Origin: JBCCRH01 sp039208045
GTDB taxonomy: Bacteria; Bacteroidota; Bacteroidia; Chitinophagales; Saprospiraceae
Reading direction: 5' to 3'
Assembly (NCBI GenBank): GCA_039208045.1
Contig: JBCCRH010000177.1
Span: forward strand, 1 to 11,366
DNA length: 11,366 nucleotides
This document shows, one piece after another, positions 1 through 7,306 of the stretch. Below the pieces are notes generated by a model. That model had not been told where the DNA came from, ran no database searches, and saw only the letters and a program-made list of their open reading frames with translations. Made by a program: the position numbers and the translations under genes. Every line of letters starts with the position of its first letter. Position 1 is the stretch's first letter.

Positions 1-1122
1 GCGCCGCTGCTTGGGCGATGGTCCGACACGGTGGGCCGAAAACGTATACTACTGCTGAGTCAAGGCGGTACCTTCTTGGCTTGGGTGCTGTTCATTTTGG
101 CCTTGAGCTTGCCTCGTGACCCTTTTATGGCAGTGGATTCTTCATTATTGGGCACCTTTAGTCTTTCCATTCCGCTGCTACTCTTATTTTTTGCCAGGGC
201 ACTAGATGGACTGACTGGTGGGAATGTATCCGTGGCGAATGCGTACCTGTCTGACATTTCCACGGATGTAGATCGCAAGGCTAATTTTGGCAAAATGGCC
301 TCTTCCACGAGTTTAGGCTTTATTGTAGGGCCAGCGGCGGCGAGCCTCCTGGCGGCTACGGTTTACCAAGAGTTGCTACCCGTTATTGCAGCAGCCGTGG
401 TATCGCTATTAGCCATTTTTGTTATTCAGCGCTACCTGCCCGAATCGAGGCAAGATTTGGTGCCCCCCGATCTTAGTGTGTTGGGCCTCAAAAAGCTATT
501 CCAAATCGAACAAAAAGAATGCTATCAAGTAGAAAATTGTCCCGAAACAGGTCTGCGCGGCATCTTGCGCGAGCCAGATATTCCACTGCTCTTTGCCATC
601 TATTTCTTTACGTTTCTGGGCTTTAGTTTCTTTTATGCAGGCTTTCCTATTTATGCTGCGCAGGTATTAGAGTGGGAGGTCTCCCAGCTAGGGCTGTTTT
701 TTATGGTCAGTAGTGGGATTATGGTAGTGGTACAAGGGCCAGTGCTGAGTTATTTTTCGAGTAGGGTAGAGGACTATGTACTGGTAACTTTTGGGAGTGC
801 ACTTATTGTATTTAGCTTTTTCTGTTTGCCGCTGGGTGGTTCTTTTTGGGCGCACACTGCCAATGTTTTTTTGGCGGTAGGAAATGGCCTGATGTGGCCG
901 AGTTACTTAGCGATACTGTCGCAAGCAGGCTCTAAAAAGGTACAAGGTACGATTCAAGGGTATGCGAATAGTATGGGGAGTATGGCAAGTATCTTTGCCC
1001 TACTTACCGGAGGCCTGTTGTTTGGGCAGATTGGGCCTTCTATCTTTTGGATTGCAGCGGTACTCTTATTGGTTATTTTCTTTCTTTCCTTCCGTTTGCG
1101 AAAGCTACATCAGGCAGACTAA
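1..1122 (+). CDS. MFS drug/metabolite exporter, TetA-like (5' end outside window)
   Basis: Major facilitator superfamily inner-membrane transporter, probably a proton-driven exporter. The reading frame is open from base 1, so the gene starts upstream. The GTG at 31 is not the start, because the family's motif A (loop between helices 2 and 3) straddles it: PLLGRWSDTVGRKRILLL is encoded from base 4 on. About 373 residues are present. A TetA-type segment, DGLTGGNVSVANAYLSDI, follows, then GFIVGPAAA (helix 5 region), a hydrophilic central cytoplasmic loop (about bases 435-580) and six further hydrophobic helices. The protein ends in a short basic tail. The layout is that of the 12-helix TCR/Tet family lacking roughly its first helix and a half. 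The substrate cannot be told: this family includes tetracycline and multidrug exporters but also metabolite exporters. The stop codon overlaps that of the convergent outer-membrane gene by four bases. Family assignment is strong; substrate is unknown. Confidence 0.9.
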   Translation, partial: APLLGRWSDTVGRKRILLLSQGGTFLAWVLFILALSLPRDPFMAVDSSLLGTFSLSIPLLLLFFARALDGLTGGNVSVANAYLSDISTDVDRKANFGKMASSTSLGFIVGPAAASLLAATVYQELLPVIAAAVVSLLAIFVIQRYLPESRQDLVPPDLSVLGLKKLFQIEQKECYQVENCPETGLRGILREPDIPLLFAIYFFTFLGFSFFYAGFPIYAAQVLEWEVSQLGLFFMVSSGIMVVVQGPVLSYFSSRVEDYVLVTFGSALIVFSFFCLPLGGSFWAHTANVFLAVGNGLMWPSYLAILSQAGSKKVQGTIQGYANSMGSMASIFALLTGGLLFGQIGPSIFWIAAVLLLVIFFLSFRLRKLHQAD

Positions 1123-1838
1123 TTGCGGCTTCTTTGCGCTGTTGCGCCTACAAAATACCGAATCCCAAAAGCTAAGCCCCCACCCATAAAACGATAGCCT
1201 TGCATCGTATCTATCTGCACTTCCTGTAGATTAACATAAATAGACGGCTCTACAAAGGCAGCAAAATGAGCACCCAAAAATCGGGCATAGGATAAACTAA
1301 ATACGCCTGAAAGGTTCCCATTATCCTGCAAAGCAATAGATTGCGAGTCCATTTCTTCTACATAAATCATAGGGCCAGTGGCAACGCTATGATGACTTAC
1401 TTGTGCATTTTCGTAAATATGATAAGCGATACCGGCATGTACAGACCAAAGTGATTTTTTGTTACCAAATTCGTAGCCTAGCGCTAGCTGGAAGTCAAAG
1501 CTTTCTATACTAATGTCCCGAGTAGTCTGAAATCGAGTGATTGGCACATCATTTGGGGATAGGTTAGTGCCGCTTTCTATGACTTCGTATTGTCGCTCTC
1601 CTTTGAGTAAAGTCATCCTAGCACTCACTCCTTTTCCGAGTAGTACCTGTACTTGCCCGCCTAAAGATAGGCCTACCCTAGTATTTGCTCGCTGTTGAAT
1701 ATTAGCAGGGCCATTAAATTGAACGGAAGTCATTTCAGGAAATAGCAATAGGCCAAATCGAATTTTTCGATCCATATCTACATCTTGAGCAAATAAGCTC
1801 AGGGGGCAGAATAGTAGAAGGTAGTATAGTTTTTTCAT
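1119..1838 (-). CDS. Small outer-membrane beta-barrel protein
   Basis: Predicted 239-residue exported protein. The N-terminus MKKLYYLLLFCPLSLFAQ is a clean Sec signal peptide with a likely cut after FAQ, a common Bacteroidota ending. No lipoprotein cysteine follows. The rest alternates short amphipathic stretches (RIRF-like openings such as RKIRFGLLLFPEM, TRVGLSLGGQVQVLLG, FDFQLALGYEF, SVHAGIAYHIYE, GVFSLSYARFL, FAAFVEPSIYVNL, MGGGLAFGIRYFVG) with polar loops, as in eight-stranded PorT/OmpX-like barrels. The last strand ends in an aromatic (RYFVG), followed by a short polar tail, ATAQRSRN, which is slightly unusual since barrels normally end at the aromatic. No specific function can be assigned. 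It is convergent with and overlaps the MFS gene, and divergent from the cyclase receptor. The ATG at 1838 is chosen because it gives the signal peptide. No close promoter is obvious; the best candidate lies about 230 bases upstream. Confidence 0.85.
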   Translation of the reverse strand: MKKLYYLLLFCPLSLFAQDVDMDRKIRFGLLLFPEMTSVQFNGPANIQQRANTRVGLSLGGQVQVLLGKGVSARMTLLKGERQYEVIESGTNLSPNDVPITRFQTTRDISIESFDFQLALGYEFGNKKSLWSVHAGIAYHIYENAQVSHHSVATGPMIYVEEMDSQSIALQDNGNLSGVFSLSYARFLGAHFAAFVEPSIYVNLQEVQIDTMQGYRFMGGGLAFGIRYFVGATAQRSRN

Positions 1839-2069
1839 AATAGGTATCTGCGCTTGGGTAATATACTAGGATTTACCGTTGGTTCATTTCGAAAGTTTGG
1901 GGCATTATTATTGCTAGGTAACTAGAAATTGTACGCTATCAGGAAGACGATATGTACCTGAAAGAGTCACTAATGCTTTGTGGAAGTTTTTGAGAGCGAG
2001 ACTATTACCTAATCCAGAGGAATGTAAGAATTAAAAAATACTGGTATGTAAGATAGGTGTGGGATCGTG

Positions 2070-2100
2070 CAAAATTAATCATTTAATACTGGATTAACAA
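2070..2100 (-). promoter_or_regulatory. Possible leftward promoter for the outer-membrane protein gene
   Basis: Read on the minus strand this is TTG (2100-2098), 20 bases, then TAATTTTG (2077-2070). It matches the Bacteroidota TTG/TTTG...TAnnTTTG pattern. It would give the outer-membrane gene a leader of about 225 bases, which is long. A 6-base inverted repeat TTAATC/GATTAA (2075-2080 and 2092-2097) sits over its spacer. In such AT-rich DNA a chance match is quite possible. Confidence 0.3.
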
Positions 2101-2118
2101 TTTAGTTGTTGGAATGAG

Positions 2119-2140
2119 CCAAAAATTCTGGACTTTTTGG
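2119..2140. repeat. Inverted repeat upstream of the receptor promoter
   Basis: CCAAAAA (2119-2125) and TTTTTGG (2134-2140) form a perfect 7-base inverted repeat around an 8-base centre. It ends one base before the putative -33 element at 2142, a usual place for an activator or repressor site. No regulator can be named. Confidence 0.4.
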
Positions 2141-2141
2141 G

Positions 2142-2173
2142 TTTGTAGAAGTGCTTTTGCGCCTTTACCTTTG
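2142..2173 (+). promoter_or_regulatory. Bacteroidota-type promoter of the cyclase receptor, almost on its start codon
   Basis: TTTG (2142-2145), 20 bases, then TACCTTTG (2166-2173), a full match to TAnnTTTG. Only four bases separate it from the ATG at 2178. Because initiation in this promoter class falls a few bases past the box, the transcript should start at or within a few bases of the start codon, giving a leaderless or nearly leaderless mRNA. The same TTTG-N20-TAnnTTTG spacing occurs upstream of the ligase cluster, which adds weight to both. Confidence 0.6.
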
Positions 2174-2177
2174 TAGA

Positions 2178-5100
2178 ATGAGCAGGCTCTTCTACCTTAT
2201 TGCCCTATTTTTGTTTGGATCTACCTCCGTATTCGCCCAATATGAAGACATCCAAATTAAAGTATATGACTTCGATGAAGGGCTGAGCCATCGCAATGTC
2301 TTTAAGATTGATCAAGATACCTGTGGCTATATCTGGCTAGCGACGATCAACGGCCTCAATCGCTTTGATGGTATGCAATTTGTACAGTACAATAGCCGGT
2401 CTACTAGCAATACCATTCCGTTTGATGCCATCTCTGATCTGCATATTGACGACCAAAATAAAATCTGGCTGGCTAATCCTGATTTCCTCACTGCACTGAA
2501 TCCTGCCACCAATCGAGTTGATACCAATCGAATTAAGCAGGGAGAGCTAAAGCGCCGAGAATCACTAGTTCCCTATAACCTGACAAGAGATGCACAGGGG
2601 CGACTTTGGATGGCTTCCTATAACGAAAAGTCTGCTCGTACATTCATCCAACTATTGGATCGTGACCTAAGCATCCAGACCGTTATAAAGGTGAAAGGTA
2701 ATTACTCCAAGCGCCCAATTGCACATTTTGCGAAAGCAACTTATGTGGGTGCTTTTGAGAATGAATTGTGGCAGATTAATGAAGCGGGAGAGCGCCAAAA
2801 TACCTTTCGGTTTCCACTTAGTTCTTACGATCGCACGCAATCGAGGGTAGTACAGTTACAGGTAGAAAATAATCGTTTGTGGGTGCTGCTAGCGGATGGC
2901 CGAATATTTGTGCTAAAGCCAGGAGCTACAGACTTTGAGCTGCATCCCATAAGTACCGCACTGCGCAAACAGTCTATCTTTTCCTCTTTTTTGGTCGAGC
3001 CAAATGGCGACATCTGGGTGGGTGGGCAGAGCAAGCTATGGTATTTTCATGCTTCCGCAAATAAGATCATCAACTACAGCAATCGAATTCGGCAGAGCAT
3101 TAAGAATATCGCTTCCTTTCGGCAAATCTTTCGCGATCGCTCCGATGTGCTGTGGATCGCTTCGGACTTTGGGGCTATAAAGATTGTGCAGTCCGACGAT
3201 CTGTTTAGTCAGTATTTGAGCGGGGGCAATGAAAATTGCAGCAATGTATTGTGCAGTACCCGTGGGATTACCGAGGATGAGGAAGGGCGGATTTATATCT
3301 CCTATTACAGTTCTATCCATCTTTTTGATCCTAGGCGGAATGCTGTACGGCCCCTTTTCCCATTAGCGGACTACTTTAACTACCCTTTTGGTTTACTCTA
3401 TCATGATAAAGCCCTGTATACGGGCAACGGTAAACGGATTGACCTAAATACCCTACAAGTAGATACGATCTTCGATCGTGGCAATTCGGACTTGGGGGCT
3501 ATCGTAAAGGATCAAGAAGGGCTTATTTGGTTTGGCTATAAAGATGAATTATTTAGCTACAATCCTGCTACGAATACTAAGACCCCTTTTGAAGATCAAT
3601 ATGGCAATTGGAAAGCCAAAGGTGGGAGCATTAGTTATCTCTATCAAGGACGCAATCCACAACAGCTATGGGTTGCCACGCTCGATAATGGCTTGTTTTT
3701 AGTGGATAAAACAGAAGGCCGCATTAAGCACTACTCGGATCGGCCTGAAAGTCCTGCACTATTGGCTAATAACCAGGTGAATGCAATCTATGAAGATGCT
3801 TTTGGGTATTTGTGGCTGGGTACGGGAATAGGCTTGCACCGATTAGAGCTAGCGACCGATAGCCTAAACGTGTATTCTACCGATCAGGGCTTACCCAACA
3901 ATTTCATTAATGGCTTACTCTCAGAAGGAGATTCTTGCCTTTGGATTAGCACCGATGATGGCCTTTGTCGTTTTAGTATAGACAGGACAAACTGCCTCAA
4001 TTTCTTCCAACGTGATGGCCTATCTAGCAATGAATTCAATCGCATGTCTTTTTTCAAGGCTAGTGATGGCCGTATGTATTTTGGTGGTCTTAATGGTATC
4101 AATGCGTTTTATCCCAGCAAGCGCTTCCTAGCGCGTAAAAACTATCATCAGGATGCACCGATGATGTTCACCTCCTTCTCCCGCTACAGCAATGAAGAAG
4201 ATCAACTCCACCAGCGTAGCTACGGCCTAGCTGCACAAGAGCGGATAGAACTCGACCATACCGACCGCTTCTTTAGCTTTAGCTATGCCCTGGCCGACTA
4301 CCGCAATCCACTACTTAATCAATATAGCTATAAGCTAGAGCCTTACGAAAAAGACTGGTCGCCCCCTTCTGCCGCAACAACGGTGCGCTACAATAATATC
4401 CCAGCAGGCAACTATACCTTCAAGGTACGTGCTAGGGTAGGGAAGGAGGACTGGCATAAAAACGAGCTAGCTATTCAGGTCATTATTGAAGAAGCATATT
4501 ATAAGACGTGGTGGTTTATCAGCTTGGCGGTATTACTGTTCTTAGGCGCTGTCTACGGCTTTTTGCGGTACCGCATCTATGTTGCTCGCTTACGCGAAAA
4601 AGCTCTGGAAAAGCAAGTACGTCAGCGCACTACCGAGCTACAAGAGGAAAAGCGCAAATCAGAAGAACTGCTACTCAACATTCTACCGGCAGAGACTGCC
4701 GATGAGCTTAAAAAATTTGGCGTCGCTAAGGCTAAGCGCCATGAGTTTGTTACCGTCATGTTTTCGGACTTCAAGGGCTTCAGCAAAATTGCAGAAGCAA
4801 TGGAACCGGAAGCACTAGTAGCAGAGATCGACCTCTGCTTCCGCAATTTTGATAAAATTATTGAGCGGCACGGTTTGGAAAAGATAAAAACGGTCGGCGA
4901 TGCCTACCTCTGCGTCGGCGGTATCTCTAATAACGATACCCAAGAGGCCCTCCGCGTCGTGCAAGCTGCCCTGGAAATACAGCGCTTCCTAAAAAATCTC
5001 AGCATAGAAAAGCAGGCCAAAGGCGAGCACTTCTTCGAAGCCCGCATCGGCCTACATACCGGGCCAGTAGTAGCAGGAATTGTCGGTATCAAGAAATTCG

Positions 5101-5300
5101 CCTACGATATCTGGGGCGATACGGTAAATATTGCGGCGCGCATGGAAAGCCACAGCCAAGCAGGACGCGTCAACCTATCGGAGTCCACCTATCAACTGGT
5201 AAAAGAAGATGTGCTTTGCAGCTGCCACGGGCAATATACCGAGAATAATGGGGAGAATATCAATATGTATTTTGTAGAGGAAGTGGGAGTGGTGGTTTAA
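2178..5300 (+). CDS. Propeller/Y_Y_Y receptor with class III adenylate cyclase output
   Basis: Predicted 1040-residue transmembrane receptor that makes cAMP. The signal peptide MSRLFYLIALF...FAQ ends near residue 21. Fourteen Reg_prop-type blades follow, recognisable by LW/IW-x-(A/G)-(T/S) cores near residues 52, 96, 143, 197, 234, 279, 325, 372, 412, 450, 497, 545, 588 and 633, consistent with two seven-blade propellers. Next come a Y_Y_Y domain (about 690-770), one membrane helix (about 779-797), a charged coiled coil (802-836, then LLLNILP) and a cyclase domain (855-1034). Catalytic residues appear complete: metal-binding D864 (FSDFKGF) and D908 (VGDAY), adenine-specifying K904 and D977 (KIKT, YDIWG), and N984/R988 (NIAARM). 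The K/D pair points to ATP, not GTP. In hybrid two-component sensors of this phylum the same periplasmic half normally drives a histidine kinase; here it drives a cyclase. An upstream GTG at 2151 is in frame but lies inside the promoter. Ligand unknown. The stop codon overlaps the convergent aminopeptidase gene. Confidence 0.93.
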   Translation: MSRLFYLIALFLFGSTSVFAQYEDIQIKVYDFDEGLSHRNVFKIDQDTCGYIWLATINGLNRFDGMQFVQYNSRSTSNTIPFDAISDLHIDDQNKIWLANPDFLTALNPATNRVDTNRIKQGELKRRESLVPYNLTRDAQGRLWMASYNEKSARTFIQLLDRDLSIQTVIKVKGNYSKRPIAHFAKATYVGAFENELWQINEAGERQNTFRFPLSSYDRTQSRVVQLQVENNRLWVLLADGRIFVLKPGATDFELHPISTALRKQSIFSSFLVEPNGDIWVGGQSKLWYFHASANKIINYSNRIRQSIKNIASFRQIFRDRSDVLWIASDFGAIKIVQSDDLFSQYLSGGNENCSNVLCSTRGITEDEEGRIYISYYSSIHLFDPRRNAVRPLFPLADYFNYPFGLLYHDKALYTGNGKRIDLNTLQVDTIFDRGNSDLGAIVKDQEGLIWFGYKDELFSYNPATNTKTPFEDQYGNWKAKGGSISYLYQGRNPQQLWVATLDNGLFLVDKTEGRIKHYSDRPESPALLANNQVNAIYEDAFGYLWLGTGIGLHRLELATDSLNVYSTDQGLPNNFINGLLSEGDSCLWISTDDGLCRFSIDRTNCLNFFQRDGLSSNEFNRMSFFKASDGRMYFGGLNGINAFYPSKRFLARKNYHQDAPMMFTSFSRYSNEEDQLHQRSYGLAAQERIELDHTDRFFSFSYALADYRNPLLNQYSYKLEPYEKDWSPPSAATTVRYNNIPAGNYTFKVRARVGKEDWHKNELAIQVIIEEAYYKTWWFISLAVLLFLGAVYGFLRYRIYVARLREKALEKQVRQRTTELQEEKRKSEELLLNILPAETADELKKFGVAKAKRHEFVTVMFSDFKGFSKIAEAMEPEALVAEIDLCFRNFDKIIERHGLEKIKTVGDAYLCVGGISNNDTQEALRVVQAALEIQRFLKNLSIEKQAKGEHFFEARIGLHTGPVVAGIVGIKKFAYDIWGDTVNIAARMESHSQAGRVNLSESTYQLVKEDVLCSCHGQYTENNGENINMYFVEEVGVVV

Positions 5301-6055
5301 ATCCCATTCTCCAAGGTCACAATCTCTGGATACCCATCCGTCACAATCAGCGTATGCTCGTGCTGCGCTACAAAACTTCGATCTTTAGTCATCAATGTCC
5401 AGCCATCGGGGGCCTCGTAGACGTATTTGGCTTTAGTAGAGATGAAGGTTTCTAGGGCGATGACGGAATTTTTGCGGAAGCGTTCTCGGTTGTAGCGGTC
5501 GCGGTAGCAGGGGATTTCTTCAGGCGCTTCGTGGAGCTTACGGCCAATGCCGTGGCCACAGATGTTGCGGATGACCTTATAGCCGCGCTTCTTCGCTTCC
5601 TTCTCAATAAGGCCGCCGATGTCTGAAATTTTTACGCGTGCTTTGAGGTGCTTGATAGCTTCATGTAGTATTTCGCGAGAAGCGTCCACCAAATCGCCAA
5701 GGCCTTGCAAATCTTCGCCAAGGATAAACGATCCTCCATTATCTCCATAATAGCCATTTAGCTCTGCTGATACGTCAATATTGACCAAGTCGCCTTCTTT
5801 TAGCACGCGGTCTTCCGCAGGAATGCCGTGGCACACCTCATCGTTGATGCTGATACAAGTATAGCCAGGGAAACCATAGTCCTTCTTGGGCGCAGGGTTG
5901 GCACCAAATTCTTTGAGAATCGTATGGCCGTACTCATCCAACTCCTTGGTGGTCATCCCTACTTTGGCATACTCGCGCATTTTCCGTAAGGTAACCGCAA
6001 CGGCCTGCCCTGCGGCCTTGATTCCTGCTAAATCTTCTTCTGTATCTATTGACAT
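5297..6055 (-). CDS. map: Methionine aminopeptidase, type I, divergent (MapB/YflG-like)
   Basis: Metal-dependent enzyme that removes N-terminal methionine in the cytoplasm; 252 residues, the usual type I length. The expected ligands are present: H76 (CHGIP), D94 (NIDV), D105 (GDN), H168 (CGHGIG), H175 (LHE), E202 and E233 (AQHEHT). Segments such as GFPGYTCISIN and ETFISTKAKYVYE resemble the B. subtilis YflG/MapB branch more than E. coli Map. Two positions look unusual from memory of the family: the residue after E202 is threonine (ETF) where EPM/EPF is normal, and the second aspartate is followed by NGG instead of TS/TG. It starts only 12 bases after the stop of the upstream ATP-grasp gene, so it is almost certainly co-transcribed as the last gene of the cluster. 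Since the housekeeping map of Bacteroidota usually sits in the ribosomal-protein/secY region, this is probably a second copy with a pathway role. Paralogue status is inferred. Confidence 0.92.
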   Translation of the reverse strand: MSIDTEEDLAGIKAAGQAVAVTLRKMREYAKVGMTTKELDEYGHTILKEFGANPAPKKDYGFPGYTCISINDEVCHGIPAEDRVLKEGDLVNIDVSAELNGYYGDNGGSFILGEDLQGLGDLVDASREILHEAIKHLKARVKISDIGGLIEKEAKKRGYKVIRNICGHGIGRKLHEAPEEIPCYRDRYNRERFRKNSVIALETFISTKAKYVYEAPDGWTLMTKDRSFVAQHEHTLIVTDGYPEIVTLENGI

Positions 6056-6067
6056 ATGCGAATAAAA

Positions 6068-7264
6068 CTATTTTGGCTCAAAAAAACCAACGCTACCACC
6101 TACCCAATCCTTATCCTTATTGTAGCGTACGCCGATCATCTCTCCTTTGCTCAAGCGAGCAAGATTGTTGACAATCACGGGGCGTGGCTTTCCTCTTTCC
6201 CACAACATCAACATCCGAATTTCGCACTTCGCGGGAATATTGGGCGTTGGCACCACCGGCGCATAATTAACCTTTTTTTGTAGGATATAGTTTTCACGAT
6301 CTTTGATTGCATCAATATCGTGCTGATTGAGATTGATAATTACGCCAGAGCCAGCAAAAGAGTAAAGTGGTTTGAGAACGAAATCGCTTAAATCACCAGG
6401 TATTTCGTCTAAGTCATTCAAGAAATAAGACTTGGGCACATACTGGCTATCGAGTAGCGGTAGGGTATGTTTGCTAATGCGAAAAAACCAATGTGGGTGT
6501 CCTGCCCATTCTACCTCGTGCTCCTTGGTGAAGTAGAACTCGCGTTTCAAATCATCGCGGCGGATCAGCTCGTCAAAAATGACTCGATTGAAGATTCGGT
6601 GTATGCGTACCTTTTTGCCCTGCTCATTCAGATAGTAGACTTCTTTGCCTTCTACTTTCAAATCCTGAACACAAAGGGTTGGAATGCCAATGTAGTGCTT
6701 TGCTACAATGAAATCGATGCGCGTCACCTGCTTTTCTGGCTCTACCTCTAGCAAAACGACATTTTCGGGTTTATGGCCATTAAGCACTACCCGCCTTAGC
6801 ATATCGACATATGTTTCAGAGTCTAAGCCATTGAATAGATACGTCAAATGCTGCGGAATGTTGTAGAACTTTTTATACGCTTTGGCTACAAAATCTTGAA
6901 AAAAGTACAAAGATGGGAAGCCTTGTACTTCAATGAGTTGTGGCACATATTCGCCTTTTTCATTGAGGCAAATACCAAAATCCATCTGTAGGAAATCCGT
7001 AAAAGAGTCCTCTCCTGGAACCACTTGTCCGGCCAGAACCGCCCCCTGAGAGAGTTCTTTAAAATCGGGACGCACAATGGTATCTGTTATTTCTTCGCAA
7101 GCTTGAATGAGCTGATCGCGAAGCTTGTTAGGTATGAAGACGGGAGTTTCTGCAATTCTGAAAGGAGGTTTGTGGTTGAAGGTCGTAGCAATATGTTGGA
7201 GTAATTGCTGGTACGTTTCTTCACGAAAAGAAGCATTGAATTGCTGTCTGATAGATGCAATCAT
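6068..7264 (-). CDS. ATP-grasp superfamily ligase-like protein (second in cluster)
   Basis: Predicted 398-residue cytoplasmic enzyme; I recognise the ATP-grasp fold but not the exact family. The ATP-binding half is C-terminal: a strand with lysine and a glycine-rich loop, FVLKPLYSFAGSG (295-307, K298); a hinge, YILQKKVNYAP (326-336); EIRML (348-352); and an end block with N366, N367, R370, LSKG and GVRYNKDKDWVGGS (378-391) that supplies plausible metal and phosphate ligands. The N-terminal half has its own conserved-looking acidic motifs, MDFGICL (94-100) and LIEVQGFPS (110-118), and NRVIFDELIRRDD (226-238). This recalls peptide- or glutathionylspermidine-synthase-like ligases that join a carboxylate to an amine at the cost of ATP. 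Substrates are unknown. It lies 42 bases after the amidotransferase gene and 12 before the aminopeptidase gene. An unannotated but widespread Bacteroidota family is likely. There is no sign of truncation. Confidence 0.75.
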   Translation of the reverse strand: MIASIRQQFNASFREETYQQLLQHIATTFNHKPPFRIAETPVFIPNKLRDQLIQACEEITDTIVRPDFKELSQGAVLAGQVVPGEDSFTDFLQMDFGICLNEKGEYVPQLIEVQGFPSLYFFQDFVAKAYKKFYNIPQHLTYLFNGLDSETYVDMLRRVVLNGHKPENVVLLEVEPEKQVTRIDFIVAKHYIGIPTLCVQDLKVEGKEVYYLNEQGKKVRIHRIFNRVIFDELIRRDDLKREFYFTKEHEVEWAGHPHWFFRISKHTLPLLDSQYVPKSYFLNDLDEIPGDLSDFVLKPLYSFAGSGVIINLNQHDIDAIKDRENYILQKKVNYAPVVPTPNIPAKCEIRMLMLWERGKPRPVIVNNLARLSKGEMIGVRYNKDKDWVGGSVGFFEPK

Positions 7265-7280
7265 AGGGCAAAAGTCTGTT

Positions 7281-7291
7281 GTAAAGGGTTT
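7281..7291. repeat. Shared 11-base motif in the second intergenic gap
   Basis: GTAAAGGGTTT lies in the 42-base gap between the amidotransferase and the second ATP-grasp gene. The identical 11 bases form the left arm of the hairpin at 8193-8230 in the previous gap. Here it has no inverted partner, so it is not a hairpin. Its role is unknown. Confidence 0.5.
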
Positions 7292-7306
7292 AGCTTGAGG
7301 GAGCCA

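Larger units (their letters stand above)
1839..2177. other. Divergent intergenic control region
   Basis: A 339-base AT-rich stretch between the divergent outer-membrane gene and cyclase receptor. It holds a strong rightward promoter-like pair next to the receptor start, an inverted repeat just upstream of that pair, and a possible leftward promoter near 2070-2100. I see no convincing gene in it. The longest tidy reading frame (1918-2034, about 38 codons, no good start) is not recognisable. Confidence 0.7.

Noticed and set aside
31..1122. GTG at 31 as the start of the transporter gene
   Set aside because: The frame is open to base 1 and the motif A residues encoded by bases 4-60 span the GTG, so the true start is upstream of the window.
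1918..2034. Open frame with protein-like composition (TNALWKFLRARLLPNPEE) in the divergent region
   Set aside because: It has no good start or promoter and I recognise no family. It may be a relic, but the evidence is too thin to call a pseudogene.
2151..2177. GTG at 2151 as the start of the cyclase receptor
   Set aside because: It lies between the -33 and -7 elements of the promoter, and the nine extra residues would spoil a clean signal peptide that starts at the ATG at 2178.
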